DNA of 64,000 nt from Actinomadura nitritigenes (GTDB taxonomy: Bacteria > Actinomycetota > Actinomycetes > Streptosporangiales > Streptosporangiaceae): the NCBI RefSeq assembly GCF_017573545.1, contig NZ_JAGEOK010000013.1, positions 186,001 to 250,000 of the forward strand. The letters are read 5' to 3'. Position numbers and translations under genes: made by a program. The notes beneath the pieces are model-generated. The model saw nothing but the letters and a program-made list of their open reading frames with translations. It ran no database searches and was not told where the DNA came from. This document shows positions 49,214 to 57,600 of this stretch, in pieces; the first letter of the stretch is position 1; each line of letters begins with the position of its first letter.

Positions 49214-50209
49214 CTACTGCGCCTGCCGCAGCGCGGTGGCGATGTCCTTCGGCCCGCCGGTGAGGACGGGGCTGCCGTTGACGAACAGCGAGTAGCCGCT
49301 CGGGTCGAACACCAGGACCCCGCCGCCGCGCGGCCCCTGGTAGGCGGCGACGCCGTCGACGGTGATCGGGGTGCCTCCCTCGGGGAGCTTCAGGGCCTGC
49401 CGGAGCTGATTCTGCGTCATCCCGGCGGGGGTCTTCAGGGTTTCGACGGTGAGCCACTGGCCGGCCTTGCCGGTCCACTTCTGGGTGACGGCGCAGATGT
49501 TGAGCTTCTTGAGGTCGCCGGTGCCGGGGGTGGCGGACACGTACTTGAGGCCCTTGGCGAGCATGACGGTCCGCTCGACGGTGCCGCCGACCTTCACGGC
49601 GGGGGCGAGGGTGCGGCAGTCGAGGGCGGGCACGCCGGGCAGCGCGGGCTTGCCGGGGACGCTCGCGGACGGCTTGGCGGCCGGGGCGCCGGCCTTGCGC
49701 AGCGGCCTGGTGGACGGCGCGCAGGCCGGCAGGTCCGGCCGGCCGGACGGGAGCGAGGTCGGCTGGGCGCCGGGGGCGACGACGCCGGGGACGCCCGGGT
49801 TCGGGACGTTGACCGCGGGCTTGCCGGCCTCGGCCTTCTTCTTCAGGGCGTCGGTCTGCTTGCGCAGCTTCTCCGTCCCGGGCAGCTTGCTCGCCGGCAC
49901 CTTGCCCGCGGGCAGCTCGCCGGTCTTCGGCAGGCCGGTCGCGGGCAGGTCGCCGGTCTTCGGCAGCTTGCCGTCCGCGGGGAGCTTGCCGGTCTTCGGC
50001 AGCTTGCCCGTCTTCGGGAGCGCGGGGAGGCAGGTCGGCGCGGTCTTCGGCGCGGCGTCGACGACCCGGTGCGCGGCCGGCAGCTTCGAGTCGCCGGACT
50101 GGAGGTCCGCGTTGTGGTGGGAGCCGGTCATGGCCCACGTGGCGCCGCCGCCCACGGCCACGGTCCCGATGGCGCCCGCCGCGATCAGTGCGGCCTTCAG
50201 CGTGATCAT
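49214..50209 (-). CDS. Secreted or anchored protein with LPKTG repeats
   Basis: A 331-residue protein with a hydrophobic N-terminal segment (about 5-27) that may be a signal peptide or anchor. Residues 64-103 are a striking run of sortase-like pentapeptides at about six-residue spacing: LPKTG at 64, 70, 82 and 93, LPATG at 88, with LPADG and LPAGK variants. A Pro/Ala-rich linker follows to about 190. The C-terminal domain (about 195-331) has a Cys pair (LDCRTL, LNICAV) and ends GGPKDIATALRQAQ. No hydrophobic tail follows the LPxTG motifs, so classic sorting is doubtful. Function unknown. Confidence 0.75.
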   Translation of the reverse strand: MITLKAALIAAGAIGTVAVGGGATWAMTGSHHNADLQSGDSKLPAAHRVVDAAPKTAPTCLPALPKTGKLPKTGKLPADGKLPKTGDLPATGLPKTGELPAGKVPASKLPGTEKLRKQTDALKKKAEAGKPAVNVPNPGVPGVVAPGAQPTSLPSGRPDLPACAPSTRPLRKAGAPAAKPSASVPGKPALPGVPALDCRTLAPAVKVGGTVERTVMLAKGLKYVSATPGTGDLKKLNICAVTQKWTGKAGQWLTVETLKTPAGMTQNQLRQALKLPEGGTPITVDGVAAYQGPRGGGVLVFDPSGYSLFVNGSPVLTGGPKDIATALRQAQ

Positions 50210-50417
50210 CTCTGAGTCCCTCTCTGCCCGTCCGGTGTTCTCCTCTTGCGCCCCTCGTATACGCGCGACCACGGAACGGGGTTGCACGCGGTTCCCAAGT
50301 TTTTTCGGTGATGTCCACGGGCGCGGATGGCCGCCGGGTGCCATGCGGGGTAGTCCGGTGTGATGATCCTGGTGGGGCGGGGGTTCAGCGGGTCGAACGA
50401 TCCGGCAACATTGGTCC

Positions 50418-51530
50418 ATGGAGGCCCGTACCGTGTCACCCCGCCCGCCGCAGGACCGTTCCCCGCGAGAGGATCCGGAGCCGTCCCGCATGGAGCCCGC
50501 CGCCGCGCGGCCCGGCTCCGGCCGCCCGGACGTGGCCCTGCTCCCCAAGGCGCACCTGCATCTGCACTTCACCGGGTCGATGCGGCATTCGACGCTGGTG
50601 GAGCTGGCCGCCGTGCACGGCGTCCACCTGCCGGACGCCCTGGTGGAGGACTGGCCGCCGAAGCTGCGCGCGACCGACGAGCGCGGCTGGTTCCGTTTCC
50701 AGCGGCTGTACGACATCGCCCGTTCCGTCCTGCGGACGCCCGACGACCTGCGGCGGCTGCTGCGGGAGACGGCGGAGGACGAGGCGGCGGAGGGGTCGGG
50801 CTGGCTGGAGATCCAGGTGGATCCGAGCGGGTACGCGGCGAAGTTCGGGGGGCTGACGCCGACCGTCGAGCTGGTGCTGGACGCGGCGCGGGAGGCGGGC
50901 GAGGCCGCGGGCGTCGGGATCGGCGTGGTGATCGCGGCGAACCGGACCCGGCACCCCCTCGACGCGAAGACGCTCGCGCGGCTGGCCGTCCGGTACACCG
51001 GGCGGGGCGTGGTGGGGTTCGGGCTGTCCAACGACGAGCGGCGCGGCCGGGCCTACGACTTCGAGGGGGCGTTCCGGATCGCCAAGCGGGGCGGGCTCCT
51101 GTCGGATCCGCACGGCGGCGAGCTGCTCGGCCCGGCGAGCGTCCGGGAGTGCCTGGAGACGCTGGACGCCGACCGGATCGGGCACGGCGTGCGGGCGGTG
51201 GAGGATCCGCGGCTGCTGTCGCGGATCGTGGACCGGGGCGTGACGCTGGAGGTGTGCCCGGCGTCGAACGTGAGCCTGGGGGTGGCGGCGACACCGGAGG
51301 ACGTCCCGGTGCGGCGGCTGTTCGAGGCGGGCGCGTCGATCGCGCTGGGCGCCGACGACCCGCTGCTGTTCGGGTCGCGGCTGGCCCGCCAGTACGACCT
51401 CGTCCGCGACGTGCACGGCTTCTCCGACGCCGAGCTGGCGGAGCTGGCGCGGCAGTCGGTGCGGGCGTCGGCCGCCCCGGACGACGTCCGCAAGCGCCTC
51501 CTGACCGGCATCGACGCCTGGCTCGCCTGA
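50418..51530 (+). CDS. add: Adenosine deaminase family protein
   Basis: A metal-dependent deaminase of 370 residues that would convert adenosine to inosine. The zinc-binding HLHLH (46-50) is followed by the HGGE motif in place of the usual HAGE. GHGVRAVEDP, EVCPASN and LGADDPLLFG complete the active site. An Arg/Pro-rich N-terminus of about 35 residues precedes the barrel, so a later start (ATG at codon 25) is possible. It lies in the place this gene occupies near aspC and murB in other actinomycetes. A very strong bidirectional terminator follows. Confidence 0.88.
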   Translation: MEARTVSPRPPQDRSPREDPEPSRMEPAAARPGSGRPDVALLPKAHLHLHFTGSMRHSTLVELAAVHGVHLPDALVEDWPPKLRATDERGWFRFQRLYDIARSVLRTPDDLRRLLRETAEDEAAEGSGWLEIQVDPSGYAAKFGGLTPTVELVLDAAREAGEAAGVGIGVVIAANRTRHPLDAKTLARLAVRYTGRGVVGFGLSNDERRGRAYDFEGAFRIAKRGGLLSDPHGGELLGPASVRECLETLDADRIGHGVRAVEDPRLLSRIVDRGVTLEVCPASNVSLGVAATPEDVPVRRLFEAGASIALGADDPLLFGSRLARQYDLVRDVHGFSDAELAELARQSVRASAAPDDVRKRLLTGIDAWLA

Positions 51531-51547
51531 GCGCCTCCGGCGCCGGC

Positions 51548-51596
51548 GTGCGGCGAGCCGTCGTCATCAGAGGGTGATGACGACGGCTCGCCGCAC
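51548..51596. terminator. Perfect 22-bp bidirectional terminator
   Basis: Arms 51548-51569 and 51575-51596 pair without mismatch around a 5-base loop, between the deaminase gene and the convergent transporter gene. Confidence 0.85.
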
Positions 51597-51608
51597 GGTG
51601 AGCGGGGT

Positions 51609-53045
51609 TCAGGCGGGCGTCTCGGCGGGCTCGGGGGCCTGGACCGGGACCTGCTCGGCGTGCCCCGGGACCTGCTCGGCGTGCCCGGGGAGTGCGGGGA
51701 TGAGCAGCGCGGTGACGGTTCCGGCGGCGAGGGCGGCGACGGCGAGCCAGAGGGCGGGCCGGAGGCCGTCGAGGAACGCCTGCGGGGTGGTGAAGTCGCC
51801 CCGGGCGGCGAAGACGGCACCGAGGACCGCGATGCCGAGGACGGTGCCGAGCTGGCGCAGCGAGTTGCTGACGCCGGACGCGACGCCGGCCAGTTCGGGC
51901 GGGGCGAAGCCGAGGACGGCGCGGGCGATGGGCGGGAAGAACAGCCCCATCCCGATGCCGGCGAGGACGAACGCGGGGACCATCTCGCCGTAGGAGATGG
52001 TCGGCGACAGGACGGCGGCGAGCCAGCCGAGGCCGGCGGTCTGGAACGCCAGCGCGAGGGCGAGCACGTTGCGGACGCCGATGCGGGCGATGAGCGGCGC
52101 GGTCAGCGGGGCGACGAGCAGCGGCATGCCGGTCCACGGGAGGGAGCGGACGCCGGCGTCGAGCGGGCTCATGCGCAGGACGCCCTGCATGTACTGGATG
52201 AGCAGGAACGTGGCGCCGAACATGGCGAACGACATGACCAGCGAGAGGACGTTGACGAGGCTGAACCCGCGGCTGCGGAACATCCGCATCGGCAGGACCG
52301 GCTCGGCGGCGCGCAGCTCGCGGGCGATGAAGGCGACCACCAGCACGGCTCCGGCGATCAGGGAGCCGAGGACCTGCGCGCTCGTCCAGCCGTGCTCGTT
52401 GGCGCGGACCAGGCCGAGGACGAGGCCGAGGACGCCGCCCGCGATGAGCACGGTCCCGGCGAGGTCGAGGCGCTTGGCGGCGCCGCGGCTCTCGGTGAGG
52501 AACCCGGGGGCGAGGGCGAGCAGCACGGCGCCGACGGGGACGTTGATCCAGAAGATCCACTGCCAGGTGGCGGCCTGGGTGACGGCGCCGCCGAGGACGG
52601 GGCCGAGCGCGACGCCGAGGCCGCTCATCATGCTCCAGGCGGCGAGCGCGACGCCGCGGCGGGCGGGCGGCACGGCGGCGGCGAGGAGGGTGAGGGTGAG
52701 CGGCAGGACGATCGCGCCGCCGGCGCCCTGGACGGCGCGCGCGGCGATGAGCGTGCCGATGTTCGGGGCGAGCGCGGCGGCGGCGGACGCGCCGGTGAAG
52801 ACGGCGAGGCCGCCGATGAACATCCGGCGGCGCCCCCACCGGTCGGCGATCGCGGCGGCGGGCAGCAGCAGGACGGCGAACGTGAGCGTGTAGGCGTTGA
52901 CCGTCCATTCGAGGCCCTCGAGGCCGGCGCCGAGGTCGGTCCGGATGTCGGGGAGGGCGTTGGTGACGATGAGGTTGTCGAGCGCCACCATGAACAGCGT
53001 GATGCCGGTGACGATGAAGGTGCGGAGGGGGTGCGGCCTGTTCAT
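51609..53045 (-). CDS. MFS multidrug efflux protein (DHA2, EmrB/QacA type)
   Basis: A 14-helix proton-driven exporter of 478 residues. Motif A is ADRWGRRRMFIGG (about 67-79), motif B is ARAVQGAGGA and motif C is GVALGPVLGGAV, all typical of drug/H+ antiporters. The C-terminus has a short duplication, PGHAEQV twice in a row, from an 18-base repeat. The start codon lies inside a TTAGT-N8-ACTAA operator, the same as in front of the TetR gene 72 bases upstream. Expression is therefore controlled by that repressor. The drug is unknown. Confidence 0.9.
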   Translation of the reverse strand: MNRPHPLRTFIVTGITLFMVALDNLIVTNALPDIRTDLGAGLEGLEWTVNAYTLTFAVLLLPAAAIADRWGRRRMFIGGLAVFTGASAAAALAPNIGTLIAARAVQGAGGAIVLPLTLTLLAAAVPPARRGVALAAWSMMSGLGVALGPVLGGAVTQAATWQWIFWINVPVGAVLLALAPGFLTESRGAAKRLDLAGTVLIAGGVLGLVLGLVRANEHGWTSAQVLGSLIAGAVLVVAFIARELRAAEPVLPMRMFRSRGFSLVNVLSLVMSFAMFGATFLLIQYMQGVLRMSPLDAGVRSLPWTGMPLLVAPLTAPLIARIGVRNVLALALAFQTAGLGWLAAVLSPTISYGEMVPAFVLAGIGMGLFFPPIARAVLGFAPPELAGVASGVSNSLRQLGTVLGIAVLGAVFAARGDFTTPQAFLDGLRPALWLAVAALAAGTVTALLIPALPGHAEQVPGHAEQVPVQAPEPAETPA

Positions 53046-53065
53046 TAGTTATCACTCACTAACTT
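53045..53065. promoter_or_regulatory. TetR operator overlapping the MFS start
   Basis: TTAGT (53045-53049) and ACTAA (53058-53062) with an 8-base spacer. The right side CACTAACTT is identical to the operator at 53725-53748. Binding would block access to the MFS start region. Confidence 0.65.
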
Positions 53066-53117
53066 CAGTGGGCAAGAAAAAAGGGATGGGGACGGCGGGT
53101 CGCCGGTGCCGTCCCGC

Positions 53118-53717
53118 CTACGACTCCTCCTCCGGCACCGTGGCGGTCGTGTCGAGATCGGCTCCCCGCAGGCTCTCCGCCCAGTCGCGCAGCGATTCGG
53201 GGAGTTCCATCTCGCCGGGGACGTACGGGACCTTGAACGCGGTGAGCACGTTGATCAGCATCCCGATGGACATGAAGCGGGTGACCTCCGCCGGCTTCAC
53301 GCCGGACACGTCGGCGATGAGCCGCCACAGCCGCGCCCACCGGGCGTGGCCGATCCGGCTGATCTCCTCGTCCTCCACGGCGGCGGCGTAGAGCTGCAGC
53401 TGGAAGCGCAGGATGTCCGGGTCCTCCCTGAGGGTCCGCCGGTAGGCATCGGCCATCGCGATGGTCGCGTCCTTGCCTCGGAGGCCGCCGGCCGCGTCGC
53501 GGAGCAGGTCCTCCAGGTCGGCGAAGCAGCGGTCCGCGGCGGCCAGGAACAGCGCGCGCTTGGTCGGGAACAGCCGGAACATGTACGGCTGCGAGACGCC
53601 GACGCGCTCGGCGATGGCCGCGGTGGACGTGCCCTCGTAGCCGCCGCGCGCGAACTCGGCCATCGCGGCCTTGATCGCCATCTCGCGGCGCTCGCCGGCG
53701 CTCATCCTCGGGCTCAT
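53118..53717 (-). CDS. TetR-family repressor
   Basis: A 199-residue regulator. The chosen ATG at 53717 lies just outside the upstream operator; a TTG seven codons earlier would start inside it. The HTH is at about 15-60 (EFARGGYEGTSTAAIAERVGV and QPYMFRLFPTKRALF, given in part). The C-terminal ligand domain has no recognised ligand signature. No good Shine-Dalgarno is seen, so a leaderless message is possible. It stands upstream of the MFS efflux gene on the same strand and both have the same operator, so it likely represses itself and the pump. Confidence 0.88.
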   Translation of the reverse strand: MSPRMSAGERREMAIKAAMAEFARGGYEGTSTAAIAERVGVSQPYMFRLFPTKRALFLAAADRCFADLEDLLRDAAGGLRGKDATIAMADAYRRTLREDPDILRFQLQLYAAAVEDEEISRIGHARWARLWRLIADVSGVKPAEVTRFMSIGMLINVLTAFKVPYVPGEMELPESLRDWAESLRGADLDTTATVPEEES

Positions 53718-53724
53718 GGAGAGA

Positions 53725-53748
53725 AAGTTAGTGTCCAATCACTAACTT
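53725..53748. promoter_or_regulatory. TetR autoregulatory operator
   Basis: A perfect 9-bp inverted repeat AAGTTAGTG (53725-53733) and CACTAACTT (53740-53748) with spacer TCCAAT, 7 bases upstream of the TetR start. Confidence 0.75.
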
Positions 53749-53792
53749 CGTCAAGTGCCCGGCGACGTCTTCTCGCGTCCCCCGTCCGCGGC

Positions 53793-54377
53793 TCAGCCGG
53801 CGATGCCCTCGACCAGCAGCAGCACGCCGAAGATCGCGAACCCGGCCGCCGCGCCGTACCTGATGACCCGCTCGGGCAGCCGCTTGCCCAGCATCTGCCC
53901 GACCACGATGGCCAGCGCGTCCGCCGCGACCATCCCGACCGTCGAGCCGAGCCAGATGCCGGTGAGCCCGAGGACGCCGCCGTGGTCGGCGGCGAGGGTG
54001 ATCGTCGCCAGCATCGTCTTGTCGCCCAGCTCGGCGAGGAAGAACGCGGTGCCGACGGCCAGGATCGCCGAGCCGCCCGCCTTGCGGGCCTTGTCGCGCT
54101 CCTCGTCGTCCAGCTCGTCGCCGCGCAGCGTCCACAGCGCGAAGCCGAGGAACGCCAGCCCCGCGAGGATCGAGATGGGGCGGGTCGGCAGCGCCGCGCC
54201 GAGCACCGCGCCGACCACCACGCTCGCCAGGTGCACCAGCGCGGTCGCGGCGGTGATGCCGATCAGCACGGGCATCGCGCGGAAGCGCGTCGCGAACGTC
54301 ATGGCCATGAGCTGGCTCTTGTCGCCGAGCTCCGCGACGAAGATCACGGCCAGGCTGATGATGAATGCGGTGACCAC
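53793..54377 (-). CDS. UPF0016/GDT1 (TMEM165) family cation exporter
   Basis: A membrane protein of 194 residues with six hydrophobic segments and the duplicated family signature. The first motif is AELGDKSQ (about 15-22) and the second AELGDKTM (about 113-120). The family exports Mn2+ or exchanges Ca2+/Mn2+ with protons, and bacterial members protect from manganese excess. The gene is preceded by a yybP-ykoY type manganese riboswitch, which supports Mn2+ as substrate. GTG start at 54377 with GAGAGGGA upstream. It is monocistronic. Confidence 0.9.
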   Translation of the reverse strand: MVTAFIISLAVIFVAELGDKSQLMAMTFATRFRAMPVLIGITAATALVHLASVVVGAVLGAALPTRPISILAGLAFLGFALWTLRGDELDDEERDKARKAGGSAILAVGTAFFLAELGDKTMLATITLAADHGGVLGLTGIWLGSTVGMVAADALAIVVGQMLGKRLPERVIRYGAAAGFAIFGVLLLVEGIAG

Positions 54378-54424
54378 CGGGTCCCTCTCGCTCGGATGCC
54401 GGGCGGAGGGCGGGGAGCCGTTTC

Positions 54425-54555
54425 GGGCGCACGACCTCGGCCCGGCACGACTGCCGGGCCGAGGGTCTCGTCCGCCTCCCGCGGAGGCCCGCGCGACCGG
54501 GCGCCACCCGCGGCGCCAGCATGTCGATCACGCGATTGGGACTACTCCCCCTCGA
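54425..54555 (-). promoter_or_regulatory. yybP-ykoY manganese riboswitch
   Basis: Read on the minus strand, the region has GGGGGAGTAGT (54541-54551) at the 5' side. Further on is the paired GACCCTCGGCCC ... GGGCCGAGGTC hairpin (about 54433-54468). These are the two hallmarks of this Mn2+ aptamer, the GGGGAGUAG element and the ACCCUCGGC-type loop strand. It ends about 50-60 bases before the UPF0016 exporter start, a usual partner of this riboswitch. The expression platform is not resolved. Confidence 0.85.
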
Positions 54556-54638
54556 CGCGTCGCAGGCTATCAAGTCCCGCGCCGAGAACGTCGGAGCGCC
54601 TGCCGTACCCCGGTCACCGCCGGGAGCTGCGAGGACGT

Positions 54639-57600
54639 CTAGCCGGGCGGCCTCCCGCCCTGCTCCTCGGCCTCGCGCCGGGCCTCGGCGAAGCCCTTGC
54701 GGACGCGGACGGTCGTCCGGTGATCGGGCCCGAGGACCCGTTCGGCCTCGCCGAGGACCCGCTCGTACAGCGGCAGGGCCTCGTCCAGCCGTCCCTCGTC
54801 GCGGTAGAGGGCCGCGAGGTTGTTGCGGACCGCCAGCGTGCGCGGGTGCGTCGCCCCCACCGCCTTCTCCAGGTCGGCGAGCGTCCCCTCCAGCACGGGG
54901 ATCGCCTCGCCCGCCCGGCCCGCCTCCTGGTACGCCGAGGCGAGGGTCGCACGCAGATGCAACGTGACGCGATGAGTCTCGCCCAGCGCGCGGGTGCTCG
55001 CGGGGAGGTGCCGTCGAAGGAGCGCGATCGCGTCCGCGCTCCGATCCGCCTGCGCGTAGGCGGCGGCCAGGTTCGCGCAGGCGGTGAAGGTCTCGGGGTG
55101 CGCGCGGTCGAGCGCGGCGGTGCGTTCGGCGAGGGCCTGCTCGAAGAGCGCGACCGCCTCCTCCGTGCGCTCGGCGCGCAGGTAGGCGGCCGCGAGGTTG
55201 TTGCGGACGGTCAGCATCTCCGGATGCCTCTCCCCCCGCGTCCGTTCGAGGTCGGCGAGAGTGCGCTCCATCAGGGGAATCGCCTCTTCCGTCCGGTCCG
55301 CCTCCACGTACGCGGCGGCGAGGTCGTTGCGGGCCCGCAGCGTGTCCGGGTGCGCGTCGCCCAGCAGGCGTTCGCCGTCGGCGACGAGCCGCTCGCCCGT
55401 CTCCAGCGCCCGCACGGCCTCGCCGTTCTCCAGCAGGCGCTGGAACGCCCACCCCCGCAGCCCGAGCATGCTCTCGGCCAGGTCCCGGTCCCCATCACCG
55501 AGGTGAGGCGTCAGGTGGTCGTCGAGGGCGACCGCGTGCCGGGCGATGACCGCGGCCCGCGGGCCCTTGAGCAAGGGTTCGGCGAGGGTCGCGGCGGCGG
55601 CCCGCAGCAGGTCGCAGGTCGCGCCGCCGAGGGCGGTCATCCCGCCCTCGGCCGCGAGCCAGTGCCGGACGGCCCGCCGGACCACCGGGTGCGCGGTCAC
55701 GACGGGAGCGTCGCGGTCGCAGGTCAGCAGGGCGGCGTCCGCCAGCCGGCGGATCGCGTCGTCGACCGCTCGCGGAGCGACGGTGTCCGTGGAGAACAAG
55801 CCCTCGGCCCCGGCGATGCGGAGGAGTTCACGGGAAACGCCCTCGCCGGACGCCAGCGCCAGCACGCCCATCACGCGGACGCACAGGTCCGTCACGCCCG
55901 CCGCTGCCGCCGCCTCCAGGGACAGCAGGATCGCCTGGCCGGCGCCGTCCAGGTAGAACTCCCGGTCCTCGTCGCCGCGGTCGTCCAGCCGGGCGAGGAA
56001 GGCACCGCCTTCGGTCCGCCACGCGTCGACGGCGAAGGCGCGCACGCGCTGCGCCATGATCGTGTCGCCGGCTCCGGCCAGCTCCGTCAGCAGCTCCGTG
56101 ACGGCGTCGAACCGGCCGGCGCGTGCGGCGTCGCTGCACCAGTCCCGGAGATCCAGAACCCTGCCGCGGCCCATGAGGAACGCGGCCAGCGCGAGCAGAT
56201 CGTTCATCTGGCCATGGGCGGCGGCCCGCCGCAAGAGCTCCTCGGCCTCGGCGGAGTCGCCCCGTGCCGCGCGGACGAGGCCGAGGTGGGCGATGGCGCT
56301 CAACGGGGCGCAGTCCTCCTCGAGATAGTCGCCCCTGATCCACGAGAGCCTCGTCTCGTACGGTCCGAGCTCGAAGCGGAGGGTGCGGGCGAGCAGCGTC
56401 CGCCTCGCTTCGATCGGCCCGCCGTCCGCCGCCCGCCGGTACCACCGTTCGGCTTCGCCGAGGTCGCCGCGCTGCTCGTGGAACTCGCCGAGGCGGACCA
56501 TGGACTCGCCGTCCCCGAGCTCGGCTCCCCGCCGGGCCCAGCGTTCCGCCGCCTCCGCGTCCTCCAGCAGATCGAACATGATCGACAGGTTCCGCGCGGC
56601 GTCGGGGCGGCCGGCGCCGGCGGCGCGGACGAGCCAGGGCTCGGCATCGGCCGCGCGTTCGGGGAACCGGTCGCCGGGGCCGTCGAAGAGGAAGAACGAG
56701 CCGGTCAGCGCCCACACCGCCGGGTCGTCCGCGGACTCGGCCCAGCGCGCCTGCATCCGCCGGAAGACGTCCTCCCGGCCCGCTCTGCGCGCGGCCAGGG
56801 CGACCAGGTTCAGGTCGCCCGGATCGAGCTCCTCCAGCAGGGCGGTCCAGACGGCGTCCCGGACCGGTCCGAGGTCGTCGGCCCGGTCCCGGGAGTCGGT
56901 CAGGTAGTCGAACGCGCGGTAGCGGCCGCCCTCGTGGCCGACCAGGCAGGAGCTCGCGCCGCGGACGCTCTCGGTCGCCCAGGCCAGGCCGTCCTCGACG
57001 CTCGGCAGGCCCGGCCGGTGGGCGTCGCGGGGATCGAGGTGGTCCTTGTGGAGCCGCTCCAGGACCGCGAGGGGAAGCGGCGCTTGGCAGCCCGCCCGGC
57101 GGCAGTGCACCGCGGCCGACGTCAGCGCGGCGCCCACGAGCGCCGCGCCGCCCTCGGCGGCCCGCCCGAGGCGCCAGCGTTCCAGGATGGCCGGCCCGGC
57201 GCACAGGTACTCGCCGAACCCGCTCTCGCCGGCATGGTCGAGGGCTTCGGCGATGCGGGCGTCGTGCCGGAACGACTCGGCGCCGTCGCGTTCGGCGTCG
57301 CTGAGGCCCGTGTCCAGCGTCAGGACGGCGGCCGACGCCAGCAGCGCGCGGACGCTGCGGGCGAGCGTCTCCCCGGAGGGGGACGACGCGGTGGTCAGGT
57401 CCAGCAGGGCCTGCGAGCGCAGGGTCGCGATGATCACCACGTCGGAGCGTCCGCCGGGGCACAGCCTGGCGACCAGTTGCTGGTCCAGCTGCTGGCCGAC
57501 CTCCCCCGCGCCGAGGAAGCGGTCCAGGTCGTCGAGCCAGACGACCGTGTCCCGCGGTTCCGCTCCGGACTCGGCGAGGGCGCGGAGCGCGGCCGCGTTG

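Noticed and set aside
53718..53738. Earlier TTG start for the TetR gene
   Set aside because: It would begin inside the perfect operator palindrome; the ATG at 53717 fits the family length better.
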